Positions 1 to 8,232 of a stretch of DNA of 64,000 bases are shown one piece after another. The stretch is from Geodermatophilus amargosae. GTDB taxonomy: Bacteria; Actinomycetota; Actinomycetes; Mycobacteriales; Geodermatophilaceae. The stretch is from assembly GCF_900116515.1 (NCBI RefSeq), contig NZ_FPBA01000003.1:186001-250000 (forward strand), given 5' to 3'. The notes below the pieces were generated by a model. The model ran no database searches, was not told the DNA's origin, and worked only from the letters and a program-made list of their open reading frames with translations. Within the stretch, counting starts at the first letter, position 1. The number at the start of each line of letters is the position of its first letter. The translations under genes were made by a program, and so were the position numbers.

Positions 1-694
1 TGTCGGCCACGTACGGCTTCACGTTCTCCGGCGCGACGGTGTGCGCGACCCCGGACTCGACGCCGAGGAAGTCGCTGACCCGGTCGAGCGTCTCGCGCGG
101 CGTGTCGACCAGCTGCCGGTAGCGCAGCAGCAGGACCTGCGACCGCGGCAGCACCGTGTACAGGTCGCGCAACTGCTCGCCGTACCGCCCGAGGCCGCGG
201 TAGTGCCAGAACGGCGCCCATCCGGCGGCGACCCGCGACTCCTCGAGCTCGACGGCGGTCGCGAAGTCGGCCTCGGGCTCCAGGCCGTCGGCGCGCAGGT
301 GCACCCAGTTCGACCACGCCCGGTCCACCGGGTCCCGCACGATCGCGACGACGCGGATGCCGGGCACGTCGGCTGCCAGCCGGCGCTGCGCGGCGCGGTC
401 GTGGAGGTAGAAGGGCGTGCTCTCCCCGCGGACGGTGCCGGCCGGCGCGCCGTCGAAGAGCCGCAGGTAGTCCTCGCGCCGCCAGATCCACTCCTGCGCG
501 CTGTGCGCGTCACCGGGGCCGCGCTGGCCGCTGCGCGGCGGCGGCCGGCCGTCGGTGAGGTAGTGCTTCGGCTCCTTGACCGGCGACAGGTACAGCCCCG
601 GGTGCGTGGCGAGCGCGGCGTGCAGCGCCGTCGTCCCGGCCTTCGGCGCACCGGCGACGACGAACTGCGGCAGCCGGTCGGCGTCGGTGCTCAT
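1..694 (-). CDS. Sulfotransferase domain protein, C-terminus cut by window edge
   Basis: The minus-strand frame opens with ATG at 694 and runs off the left edge; about 231 residues are visible. Residues 15-22 read GAPKAGTT, the 5'-phosphosulfate-binding loop of PAPS-dependent sulfotransferases, and a later VRDPVDRAWSNW stretch fits the 3'-phosphate-binding Arg/Ser motif. The family transfers sulfate from PAPS to a carbohydrate or other hydroxyl acceptor; no signal peptide is visible, so it is probably cytoplasmic. It is divergent from the beta-propeller gene at 772 and close to a glycosyltransferase group, which suggests a sulfated glycan or glycolipid, but the acceptor cannot be read from sequence. 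Confidence 0.85.
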   Translation of the reverse strand, partial: MSTDADRLPQFVVAGAPKAGTTALHAALATHPGLYLSPVKEPKHYLTDGRPPPRSGQRGPGDAHSAQEWIWRREDYLRLFDGAPAGTVRGESTPFYLHDRAAQRRLAADVPGIRVVAIVRDPVDRAWSNWVHLRADGLEPEADFATAVELEESRVAAGWAPFWHYRGLGRYGEQLRDLYTVLPRSQVLLLRYRQLVDTPRETLDRVSDFLGVESGVAHTVAPENVKPYVAD

Positions 695-771
695 CGGTCG
701 CCTGCCTGCCCCGGACGTGCCGCCGTGTACACACGGGGAGGCCTGTCCCCTCCCCCGAACGGAGCCGCCGC

Positions 772-1683
772 GTGACCGCGTCCGCGCCCCGCCCCCCGGC
801 GCCCGACCGTTTCTGGTCCGACGCGGCGGTCGTCGTCGAGCCGGAGGACCCGCGCCCGGGCTCGTGGGCCGGCGGCCCGTCGGCGCAGCTCGTCGACGAC
901 ACCTGGTGGCTGGCCTACCGGCTGCGGCGCCCGGTCGGCGAGGGCCGCGGCTTCGGCAACGTGGTGGCCCGCTCCGGCGACGGCGTGCAGTTCGAGCCGG
1001 TGGTCGCGGTCGGCAAGGACCGTTTCGGTGCTGAGTCGCTGGAGCGCCCGGCCCTCGTGCACACGCCGGAGGGCCGATGGCGGCTGTACGTCAGCTGCGC
1101 GACGCCGGGGACCAAGCACTGGCGCGTCGACCTGCTCGAGGCCGCCACCGTCGAGGAGCTCGCCACCGCCGAGCCGCGGACCGTCCTGCCCGGCAGCGCC
1201 ACGACCGCGCCCAAGGACCCGGTGGTCCGCTGGGACGGCGGCCAGTGGCACCTGTGGGCCTCGGTGCACCCGCTCGACGACCCCGGTGCCACCGACCGCA
1301 TGACCACCGAGCACGCCACCAGCCCCGACGGCGTCACCTGGACCTGGCGCGGCACCGCGCTGGCCGGCACCGAGGGCGGCTGGGACGCCCGGGGCGTGCG
1401 GTTCAGCGCGGTGGTCCTCGACGGCCCGCGCACCTGGGCGCTCTACGACGGCCGGGCCACCGCGGAGGAGAACTGGGAGGAGCGCACCGGGCTCGCCGCG
1501 ACCGACGGCGAGGGCCGCTTCCGCGCCGCGGCGGACGGCCCGTACCTGCAGAGCCCGCACGCGCCGCACGGGCTGCGCTACGCCGACGTGGTGGCGCTGC
1601 CCGGCGGCGGGGCGCGCTGGTTCTACGAGGCGACCCGCGCCGACGGTGCGCACGAGCTGCGCACCGTGGTCCTCCCCGGCTGA
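772..1683 (+). CDS. Glycosidase-like five-bladed beta-propeller protein
   Basis: This is a 303-residue protein from GTG 772. It shows repeating short blades with Trp-rich beta strands (for example WRLYVSC, WHLWASV, SPDGVTWTW) of the kind seen in GH43/GH130-like and sialidase-like propellers. No signal peptide is visible. I cannot identify a full set of catalytic acids, so enzymatic activity is not established; it could be a carbohydrate-binding propeller or an inactive relative. It is divergent from the sulfotransferase with 77 bp between them, so a shared promoter region is likely. The family call is moderate and the substrate unknown. Confidence 0.6.
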   Translation: MTASAPRPPAPDRFWSDAAVVVEPEDPRPGSWAGGPSAQLVDDTWWLAYRLRRPVGEGRGFGNVVARSGDGVQFEPVVAVGKDRFGAESLERPALVHTPEGRWRLYVSCATPGTKHWRVDLLEAATVEELATAEPRTVLPGSATTAPKDPVVRWDGGQWHLWASVHPLDDPGATDRMTTEHATSPDGVTWTWRGTALAGTEGGWDARGVRFSAVVLDGPRTWALYDGRATAEENWEERTGLAATDGEGRFRAAADGPYLQSPHAPHGLRYADVVALPGGGARWFYEATRADGAHELRTVVLPG

Positions 1684-1741
1684 GGCGGCCCGCCGGTCGG
1701 TGAGTGACGACACGCCCGCAATCTCTACCAGATCGATGCAC

Positions 1742-1771
1742 TTGACAGACATTTCCGGCGTGGGGTCACAT
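1742..1771 (+). promoter_or_regulatory. Sigma-70-type promoter for leader peptide and cysteine dioxygenase operon
   Basis: A perfect TTGACA lies at 1742-1747 and TCACAT at 1766-1771, 18 nt apart. The predicted start of transcription, about 7 nt after the -10, falls on the GTG at 1778. This is one of the few consensus -35 boxes in the window. It predicts a leaderless transcript whose first codon starts the short ORF at 1778. Confidence 0.6.
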
Positions 1772-1777
1772 GGGTCC

Positions 1778-1858
1778 GTGGCACCCGCCCTGACGCTCAC
1801 CCGCCGGTCCGCCGTGGACCTGCTGCGGGTGGCCAGCGCGCTGTGTCCGGCCGCCTGA
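1778..1858 (+). CDS. Putative leaderless cysteine-type leader peptide, 26 aa
   Basis: The ORF runs from GTG 1778 to TGA 1858 and ends ...LLRVASALCPAA, with a TRRSAVDLL segment before it. This resembles the short leader peptides I know from actinobacterial sulfur-metabolism genes (TRR-x-VDL-x-R-x-x-ALC). It has a single Cys codon, TGT, as codon 24. A TTGACA/TCACAT promoter places the transcript start at the GTG itself. An in-frame ATG at 1736 would give 40 aa but lies upstream of the promoter. A GCCCC-AGGAC-GGGGC hairpin at 1888-1902 lies between its stop and the next gene. Inferred role: cis regulation of the downstream cysteine dioxygenase by translation of this ORF. Confidence 0.6.
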   Translation: MAPALTLTRRSAVDLLRVASALCPAA

Positions 1859-1934
1859 GCGCCCGACACCCTCGCCACTCCGCGCCCGCCCCAGGACGGG
1901 GCCCGTGCGCGCCTGCACCCCGGAGAGCCTCCCC

Positions 1935-2489
1935 GTGACCGCCCTGCTGCCCCCCGCCCCGATCACCGCCCGCACGACCTCGACCACCGCCCGCACCACC
2001 TCGGCCGCCGCGCTCGCCGCCGCGCTGCTCGCCGTCTCCGACGCGTGGCTGCCCCGCGTGCAGTTCCGCGAGGGGAGCCGCTGGACCGGCCTGCTGCCGT
2101 CCGACGAGGCCGCGGACCTGATCGACCCCTCCCTCGCCGACGACCTCGCCGGAGCGCAGGTCTGGCTGCTGACCTGGCTGCCCGGCCAGGGCACCACGCT
2201 GCACGACCACGGCGGCTCCGCGGGCGCCTTCGCCGTCGTCGGCGGGATCCTCACCGAGGACGTCGTCGGCGGCCGCCCCGGCGCCGCACGGGAGGCCGCC
2301 ACCGAGCTGTGGGCCGGGCGGGTGCGGCCGTTCGGTCCCCACCACGTGCACCGGGTGACCAACCGGGGGACGCTGCCCGCCGTGAGCGTGCACGCCTACA
2401 CCCCCCGCCTGTCCCTGATGAACCGCTACCGCCTCGAGGCCGGCACCCTGCTGCGCACCGGCACCGAGAAGGCGGGCGTCGACTGGTGA
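1935..2489 (+). CDS. Cysteine dioxygenase type I (cupin thiol dioxygenase)
   Basis: This 184-residue cupin has a HDHGG motif (His90, His92) and a later HHVHRV motif (His139), which together give the three-His iron site of thiol dioxygenases; SVHAYTPRL near residue 152 is typical of the family's C-terminal part. The reaction would be cysteine plus O2 to cysteine sulfinate, although 3-mercaptopropionate is possible for bacterial members. I chose GTG 1935 because GGAGAG lies 7 nt upstream; an in-frame GTG at 1905 has no such site. It overlaps the following rhodanese gene by 4 nt, and the leader peptide upstream argues for control by cysteine supply. Confidence 0.85.
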   Translation: MTALLPPAPITARTTSTTARTTSAAALAAALLAVSDAWLPRVQFREGSRWTGLLPSDEAADLIDPSLADDLAGAQVWLLTWLPGQGTTLHDHGGSAGAFAVVGGILTEDVVGGRPGAAREAATELWAGRVRPFGPHHVHRVTNRGTLPAVSVHAYTPRLSLMNRYRLEAGTLLRTGTEKAGVDW

Positions 2490-2896
2490 GCGGCCGCCCA
2501 CCCGGCGCGAAGAGCGTCGACCAGCTGCTGGAGGAGGCGCGCTCGCGGATCACCCGGGTGACCCCGGCGCAGGCCGCGGAGCGGGTGGCCGACGGCGCCG
2601 TGCTCGTCGACATCCGGCCGCAGTCGCAGCGCGAGGCCGAGGGCGAGGTGCCCGGCGCGCTGGTCGTCGAGCGCAACCACCTGGAGTGGCGCTTCGACCC
2701 CGAGAGCGACGCCCGGCTGCCGCAGGCCACCGGCTACGACGTCGACGTCGTCGTGCTGTGCCAGGAGGGCTACACCTCCAGCCTGGCCGCCGACGCGCTG
2801 CGCTCGCTGGGGCTGGCGAGGGCCAGCGACGTCATCGGCGGGCACCGCGCCTGGGTGGCCGACGGGCTGCCCACCACCGGCGGTCCCGCCACCTGA
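2486..2896 (+). CDS. Rhodanese-like domain protein
   Basis: A single-domain rhodanese of 136 aa. The active-site loop is CQEGYTSS with Cys92, preceded by VDVVVLC, and VDIRP near residue 41 is the usual first strand motif; IGGHRAW near the end is also typical. It would carry sulfane sulfur on Cys92 and pass it to a thiol or cyanide acceptor. The GTG start overlaps the TGA of the cysteine dioxygenase (GTGA), so the two are very probably translationally coupled. This pairing of a thiol dioxygenase with a rhodanese fits disposal or rerouting of sulfur from cysteine. Confidence 0.85.
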   Translation: MSGRPPGAKSVDQLLEEARSRITRVTPAQAAERVADGAVLVDIRPQSQREAEGEVPGALVVERNHLEWRFDPESDARLPQATGYDVDVVVLCQEGYTSSLAADALRSLGLARASDVIGGHRAWVADGLPTTGGPAT

Positions 2897-2903
2897 CCGG
2901 TCG

Positions 2904-2941
2904 GGGGACGGCGCCGCGCGACGGAGGCTGGCGCCGTCCCC
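2904..2941. terminator. Bidirectional hairpin terminator between convergent genes
   Basis: A perfect 12-bp stem, GGGGACGGCGCC (2904-2915) with GGCGCCGTCCCC (2930-2941) and a 14-nt loop, sits between the rhodanese stop and the stop of the minus-strand glycosyltransferase. There is no U-tract, as is common for high-GC actinobacteria. Confidence 0.6.
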
Positions 2942-2949
2942 GGACCACC

Positions 2950-3981
2950 TCACGCAGCGGCGACCCCCGCGAGGACGGCGAAGGTGCGCCGCGCCATGAG
3001 GTCGGCGCCGAGGTCGCGCTCGGCCCGGGCCCGAGCCCGCCGGCCGAGGTCGGTGCGCGCGGCGGGGTCGGCGAGCAGGCCGCGCAGGGCCGCGGCGAGC
3101 GCGCCGGCGTCCTCGACCGGGACGACGACGGCGTCCTCCCCCACCGCGCGCCGCACGTCGCCGACGTCGGTGGCCACGCACGGCAGCCCCTCGGCCATCG
3201 CCTCCAGCAGCGTCAGCGGCAGCGCCTCGACCCGCGAGGACAGCGCGAACAGGTCGAGGCCGGCGAGGAAGGCGCGCGCGTCGGTCACCCAGCCGGAGAA
3301 GGTCACCGGCAGGCCCGCCGCCGCCGCCCGCAGGGCCGCGTCGTCGCGCCCGGCCCCGCCGATCACGGCGTCGAAGGGCAGGTCCAGCCGGCGCAGTGCC
3401 TCGAGCAGCACGTCGAAGCCCTTCTGCGCGGTCAGCCGGCCGAAGGCGCCGATCCGGGGCACCGCGTTGCCGGCCGGGCCGGCGGGGTCGGGCGGGACGT
3501 CGACGCCGTTGGGCACCACGTGCGCCCGCGCCGGGTCGACGCCGAGGTCGGCGACCACCTGCGCGCGGCCCTCCTCCGACGGGCTGAGCACCGCCGCCAT
3601 CCGCCGGTAGCGCGCGGCCAGCGCGGCCCGCTCCTCCCCGGTGCGGGTGTCGCCCACCAGGTGCAGCACGCCGGCCGTGGGCGCCACCTGCAGCGCGGCG
3701 TCGACAGCGGCGCCGTTGGAGGCGGGGTCGACGAGGTTGACCACCACGACGTCGGGGCGTTGCGCGGCCAGCGCCTCGCGGGTGGCGGGTGCGGCGGCCG
3801 TGTGCCGGGTCAGCGGGACGACGGCGCGGTCGACGTCGAACCGCGCGAAGCCGTCGGCCACCGGCTCGGCGCACACCAGCGACGCCGTCGCGCCGCACCC
3901 GGCCGCGCGGCGCAGGTGGTGCGACAGCCACACCTCGGCCCCGCCCCAGGCGTCGGAGTCCGAGACGAAGGAGACCCTCAC
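2950..3981 (-). CDS. Glycosyltransferase family 4-type (GT-B)
   Basis: A 343-residue GT-B enzyme. The N-terminal domain has GGAE at 13-16; the C-terminal domain has the donor-phosphate residues Arg182 and Lys187 (GRLTAQKGFD) and the retaining E-x7-E pair Glu252/Glu260 followed by GLPCVATDVG. It would transfer a sugar from a nucleotide donor onto a glycan or lipid acceptor at the cytoplasmic face. It starts with GTG at 3981, overlapping the stop of the upstream GT9 gene by 4 nt, so the two are one operon. Donor and acceptor are unknown. Confidence 0.85.
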   Translation of the reverse strand: MRVSFVSDSDAWGGAEVWLSHHLRRAAGCGATASLVCAEPVADGFARFDVDRAVVPLTRHTAAAPATREALAAQRPDVVVVNLVDPASNGAAVDAALQVAPTAGVLHLVGDTRTGEERAALAARYRRMAAVLSPSEEGRAQVVADLGVDPARAHVVPNGVDVPPDPAGPAGNAVPRIGAFGRLTAQKGFDVLLEALRRLDLPFDAVIGGAGRDDAALRAAAAGLPVTFSGWVTDARAFLAGLDLFALSSRVEALPLTLLEAMAEGLPCVATDVGDVRRAVGEDAVVVPVEDAGALAAALRGLLADPAARTDLGRRARARAERDLGADLMARRTFAVLAGVAAA

Positions 3982-5036
3982 GAGGACGCCAGTTCGAGCG
4001 CCGCGCCGGCCACCGCGGCCGGCTCCACCGTCTGCGCGCACCGGAACTCGATGGGGCAGGCCAGGTGCGGGCACGGCGCGCACGCCACCGTCGGGGTGAG
4101 CGCGCGGTGCCGCGGGCCCGGGTGCGCCCACCGCACGGGGTCGCCGGGCAGGAAGACGGTGACGCTGCGGGCGCCCACGGCGGCGGCCAGGTGCGCCGAG
4201 CCGGTGTCGTTGCCCACGAGCACGGCGCTGTCGCGCAGCAGTGCGGCCAGGCCGCCCAGGCTGGTGGCGCCGGTCAGGTCGACGGCCGGGGCGCGCATCG
4301 CCGCGACCACCCGGGCGGAGATGTCCCGCTCGGCGGGCACCCCGGTGACGACGACGGCCAGCCCCTCGGCGGCCAGCGCGTCCCCGACCGCGGCGTAGCG
4401 CGCGACCGGCCAGCGGCGGGTGGGCGCCGAGGCGCCGGGGTGCAGGACGGCGTAGCGGCCGGGTTCCAGGCCGGCGGCCGCGAGCGTGGCGGCGTGCTCG
4501 GCCTCGTCGCCGGCGGTGAGCGGGAAGTCCATGCGCGCCTCGCCGCCGGGCGGCAGCCCGAGGTGCTCGAGCAGCGCCACGTGCCGCGCCGCCTCGTGCA
4601 GGGCCAGCGGATAGCGCAGGTGCAGCGGCTCCGTGCCGGCCGGCGGGTCCCAGCCGGTGGGCGCGAACCCGCCGGCGAGCCGGGCGCCGAGCGCGGCGGT
4701 CACCCGGTTGGCGGCGGGCCGGTCGCCGTAGGCCTGCAGCGCGAGGTCGAAGCCGCGCTCCCGGGCGGCCGCGGTGAACGGCGCCCAGCCGGCGGCGTCG
4801 ACCGGACCGTCGGGGATGCCCTCCGCGCCCGGGAAGGGCAGCAGCGCGACCGGGACGCCGAGCCGCTCGACGACCGGCGCCATGCGGCCGAAGGTCACCA
4901 GCGTCACCTCGACGTCGGGACGCGCGGCGCGCAGCCGGCGCAGCGCGGGCACGGTGCACAGCAGGTCGCCCAGGCCCACCCGCAGCCGGACCAGCGCCAG
5001 GCGGCGGACGGCGGGGTCAGCGAGCGGGAGCGGCAC
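3978..5036 (-). CDS. Glycosyltransferase family 9 (heptosyltransferase-like)
   Basis: A 352-residue protein with the N-terminal GDLLCTVPALRRL motif (about residues 23-35) and a C-terminal NDTGSAHLAAAVGA motif typical of GT9 enzymes related to ADP-heptose:LPS heptosyltransferases. Actinobacteria lack LPS, so here it probably adds a sugar to a cell-surface glycan. A Cys-rich segment near the C-terminus (ACAPCPHLACP...C) resembles one found in several GT9 members. It is the first gene of a two-gene minus-strand operon and is divergent from the glycosyltransferase at 5118, leaving an 81-bp shared upstream region. Confidence 0.85.
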   Translation of the reverse strand: MPLPLADPAVRRLALVRLRVGLGDLLCTVPALRRLRAARPDVEVTLVTFGRMAPVVERLGVPVALLPFPGAEGIPDGPVDAAGWAPFTAAARERGFDLALQAYGDRPAANRVTAALGARLAGGFAPTGWDPPAGTEPLHLRYPLALHEAARHVALLEHLGLPPGGEARMDFPLTAGDEAEHAATLAAAGLEPGRYAVLHPGASAPTRRWPVARYAAVGDALAAEGLAVVVTGVPAERDISARVVAAMRAPAVDLTGATSLGGLAALLRDSAVLVGNDTGSAHLAAAVGARSVTVFLPGDPVRWAHPGPRHRALTPTVACAPCPHLACPIEFRCAQTVEPAAVAGAALELASS

Positions 5037-5117
5037 CCCGCCCCTCTGCCCCGGCTGTGTGACGGACTAACTCGTGGTGCACTACGGGTCCCGATCCCGG
5101 AACCGGAGGTCCCCTGC

Positions 5118-6371
5118 GTGACCCGCCCCGCCGCTGACCTGCACGTGCTGCGCCTGTGCAGCGTGTTCGAACCCCCTGCGGCGACCGGTCGCGCGCGGCC
5201 GGGCGGACTCCCCGGGGAGCTCGACTCCCGCGCCGCGCGCTTCGACCCCATCGGCGGGATGCAGAACCACACCGCCTCGCTCACCCGCTGCCTGGACGCC
5301 CGGGGTGTGCTGCAGACGGTGGTGACCGCCCGGCTGGCCGGTCCCCGCGGCGCCACCCCGCTCGGCGACGGTGCCCGCGTGCACCGCACGGGGATGCCGG
5401 TCCCCCGCTTGCGCCAGCTCTGGGCGCTCGCCGGGCTGCCGGCCGTGCTGCGCGCCGGCCGCCGCGGACCGGTCGACGTCGTCCACGCCCACCAGGGCGA
5501 GGACCTCGCGACGCTGCCGCTCGGCCGGCTCGCCGCCCGCGTGCACGGCTGCCCGCTCGTCGTCACCCTGCACTGCAGCGTCGGGCACACGCTCACCGGC
5601 CGCGGCCTCAAGGTGCGGCTGCTGCGGGCGCTCGGCGGCTGGATCGAGCGGAGCACGCTGCGGCGCGCCGACGCCGTCGTCGTCCTCACCGGGCGCACCG
5701 CCGCGGCCGTCCGCGACGACGGCGTCCCCGCCGACCGGGTGTCGACCATCCCGTCCGGCTTCGACCCGACGCTGTTCGCCGGGTCCGCCGGCGACGTGTT
5801 CCCCGGCCTCGCCCGGCCGCGGATCGGCTACGTCGGGCGGCTGGCGCCGCAGAAGCGCCCCGACCGGCTGGTGGAGGCGTTCGGGCGGATGCGGGAGCGC
5901 GCGTCGCTCGTCGTCGTCGGCGACGGGCCCGACCGGGCGCTGGTCGAGCGGCTGGCGGCCGACAGCCCGGCGACCGGCCGGATCACGCTGGCCGGCTTCG
6001 TCGAGCACGCCCGGGTGCCGGCGGTGCTGGGCTCCCTCGACGTGCTCGTGCTGCCGTCGGCCTACGAGGAGATGGGCTCGGTGCTCACCGAGGCGATGGC
6101 CGCGGGCCTGCCGGTGGTCGCCAGCGACGTCGGCGGGATCCCGGAGGTGGTCCGCCACGGCGTCACCGGGCTGCTGGTGCCGCCCGGCGACGTCGACGCG
6201 CTCGCCGCCGCGCTCGACCGGGTGACCGCGGACCCCGCGCTGCGGGCGCGGCTGGCCGCCGGCGCCCGGGCCCGCTCGGCCGACTACGGGTGGCCGGCGC
6301 TGTCGGCGCGGGTGGCCGCGGTCTACGAGCGGCTGCTGGGCGTGAGCAGCGACCTCGAGCCCGCGGCGTGA
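5118..6371 (+). CDS. Glycosyltransferase family 4 (GT-B)
   Basis: A 417-residue GT-B protein. The GGMQNH motif (46-51) is the acceptor-domain loop of GT4 enzymes, VGRLAPQKRPDRLVEAF binds the donor phosphates, and YEEMGSVLTEAMAAG contains the E-x7-E pair. The GTG start at 5118 has a clean GGAGGT 7 nt upstream, one of the best ribosome-binding sites here. Its stop overlaps the next gene by 4 nt (GTGA), so it is co-translated with a second, larger glycosyltransferase. With the divergent GT9/GT4 pair and the nearby sulfotransferase, it suggests a surface polysaccharide locus. Confidence 0.9.
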   Translation: MTRPAADLHVLRLCSVFEPPAATGRARPGGLPGELDSRAARFDPIGGMQNHTASLTRCLDARGVLQTVVTARLAGPRGATPLGDGARVHRTGMPVPRLRQLWALAGLPAVLRAGRRGPVDVVHAHQGEDLATLPLGRLAARVHGCPLVVTLHCSVGHTLTGRGLKVRLLRALGGWIERSTLRRADAVVVLTGRTAAAVRDDGVPADRVSTIPSGFDPTLFAGSAGDVFPGLARPRIGYVGRLAPQKRPDRLVEAFGRMRERASLVVVGDGPDRALVERLAADSPATGRITLAGFVEHARVPAVLGSLDVLVLPSAYEEMGSVLTEAMAAGLPVVASDVGGIPEVVRHGVTGLLVPPGDVDALAAALDRVTADPALRARLAAGARARSADYGWPALSARVAAVYERLLGVSSDLEPAA

Positions 6372-8167
6372 CCCCCCGGGTCGCCGTCCTCGTGCCGGTG
6401 CACGACCAGGCGGCCTACCTCCCGCGGGCGATGGAGTCGCTGCTCGCGCAGGAGGAGACGGCGTGGGAGGCGGTCGTCGTCGACGACGGGTCACGGGAGC
6501 CGGTCGCCGTCCCGGCCGACCCGCGGGTGCGGCTCGTGCGCACCGACGACAACCGCGGCCTCGGGGCGGCCCTCAACCGGGCGCTGGACGAGACCACCGC
6601 GCCGGTCGTCGCGTACCTGCCGGCCGACGACGTCTGGTACCCCGCGCACCTGGCCACCCTGCTCGGCTGCCTGGCCGACAGTCCGGCGAGTGGTGCCGTC
6701 GTGCTCGCCCGCGCGGAGCTCGACCAGCCGGCCGGGACGCCGTACGCCCAGCTCGTCCAGGTGGCCCACCGGCGCACCGGCGACCGCTGGACCGAGCGCG
6801 CGGAGCTCGAGACCGACGACCTCGACCGGCTGATGTGGTCGCGGGTGGCCGCCCGCGGGGCGACGACGGGCACCGGCCGGGTCACCTGCGCGTGGACGCA
6901 GCACCCCGGACAGCGGTCGCGCGCGATCCGGGAGTCCTCCGACGGCGGTCCCAACGTCTTCCGCACCCGCTACCGCGTGGCCGGCCCGCTGCGGTTCGTC
7001 TCCACCGACGGCACCGACCTCGACGAGGGAGCCCGCTACGCGCGGTTCCGCTCCCGCACGTACGAGGCCCGCCCCGACGGGCTGTCGGTGCTCGTCGTCG
7101 GGGAGCTGGCGTTCAACCCCGAGCGGGTGCTGGCCCTGGCCGAGCGCGGCCACTCCCTCACCGGCCTGTGGACCGACCAGGGGCTCGGCGACGCCACCGT
7201 GGGGCCGCTGCCGTTCGGTTCCGTGCCCGACCTCGACCGCGACCGCTGGCGGGACGAGGTCACCGCGCTGGCCCCCGACGTGGTGTGGGCACAGCTGAAC
7301 TGGCGCGCGGTGCCGTTCGCGCACGCGGTGCGGCAGGCGTTGCCCGGCCTGCCGTTCGTCTGGCACTTCAAGGAGGCACCGCAGCGCAGCGTCGTCCGCG
7401 GGGAGTGGCCGATGCTGGCCGACCTGGTGTGCGGCGCCGACGCCGTCCTGCTGGCCACCGAGGAGGAGCGCGACTGGTTCGCCCTCGCGCTGTCCGGCCG
7501 GGTCGACCCCGCCCGGCTCGGCGTCCTCGACGGCGACCTGCCCAAGCGCGACTGGCTCGACGCCCCGCTCTCGCCCCGGCTGTCCGAGGCCGACGGGCAG
7601 CCGCACGCCGCCGTCGTCGGCCGGCCCTCGGGACTGGACCTGGACTGGGTGCTGGCGCTCGCGGACCGCGGCGTGCACACCCACCTGTACGGCCAGGTGC
7701 GCGCGCCCGGTCCGAAGGGGTCGTGGACCGGCTGGCTGGACGAGGCGCTGGCCCGCGCGCCCGGGTTCGTGCACGTGCACCCCGCCGTCGGGCCGGAGGA
7801 CTGGGTGCGCGAGCTGTCGCGGTACGACGCCGGGTGGCTGCACCGCTTCGACGCCGTCAACGGCGGCGACCTGCGCCGGGCCACCTGGGACGACCTCAAC
7901 TCCCCCGCCCGGCTGCCGGTGCTGCTCGCCGCCGGGCTGCCGCTGCTGCAGCAGGCCAACCCCGGCTCCGTGGTGTCGGTCGAGCGGGTGCTGCGGGAGG
8001 ACGGGACGGGGCTGTTCTACCGCTCGGCCGACGACGTCGCGGCGGTGCTCGGCGAGGAGGTGGCGGGTCGCGGCGGGCACGCCGCGGCGATGGCCGCCCG
8101 CGGGCGGCACGTCTTCGACGCGCACGCCGACCGTCTCGTCGACCTGTTCCGCTCGCTTCTGCGCTGA
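6368..8167 (+). CDS. Two-domain glycosyltransferase (GT2 plus GT-B-like C-terminus)
   Basis: A 599-residue protein. Residues 1-200 form a GT2 (GT-A) domain: VAVLVPVHDQ, VVVDDGS, DNRGLGAALNRAL and YLPADDVWYP, the last supplying the metal-binding acidic pair. From about residue 235 a second region (VLVVGELAFNPERVLAL, HFKEAPQ, LLATEEERDWF) looks like a GT-B-type domain of the kind found in actinobacterial glycan clusters. The order suggests a fusion of two sugar-transfer activities in one polypeptide. It is translationally coupled to the upstream GT4. Specificity is unknown, and the C-terminal call is weaker than the N-terminal one. Confidence 0.75.
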   Translation: MTPRVAVLVPVHDQAAYLPRAMESLLAQEETAWEAVVVDDGSREPVAVPADPRVRLVRTDDNRGLGAALNRALDETTAPVVAYLPADDVWYPAHLATLLGCLADSPASGAVVLARAELDQPAGTPYAQLVQVAHRRTGDRWTERAELETDDLDRLMWSRVAARGATTGTGRVTCAWTQHPGQRSRAIRESSDGGPNVFRTRYRVAGPLRFVSTDGTDLDEGARYARFRSRTYEARPDGLSVLVVGELAFNPERVLALAERGHSLTGLWTDQGLGDATVGPLPFGSVPDLDRDRWRDEVTALAPDVVWAQLNWRAVPFAHAVRQALPGLPFVWHFKEAPQRSVVRGEWPMLADLVCGADAVLLATEEERDWFALALSGRVDPARLGVLDGDLPKRDWLDAPLSPRLSEADGQPHAAVVGRPSGLDLDWVLALADRGVHTHLYGQVRAPGPKGSWTGWLDEALARAPGFVHVHPAVGPEDWVRELSRYDAGWLHRFDAVNGGDLRRATWDDLNSPARLPVLLAAGLPLLQQANPGSVVSVERVLREDGTGLFYRSADDVAAVLGEEVAGRGGHAAAMAARGRHVFDAHADRLVDLFRSLLR

Positions 8168-8232
8168 CGGGCGGCCTTCGTCGCGCTGCCGGTCCCCCGG
8201 GACTGTCGGACCCCCTCCCTACCGTCGGCACC

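Noticed and set aside
1736..1777. ATG 1736 as the start of the leader peptide
   Set aside because: It lies upstream of the TTGACA/TCACAT promoter that best explains the ORF, and the family-like part begins after 1778.
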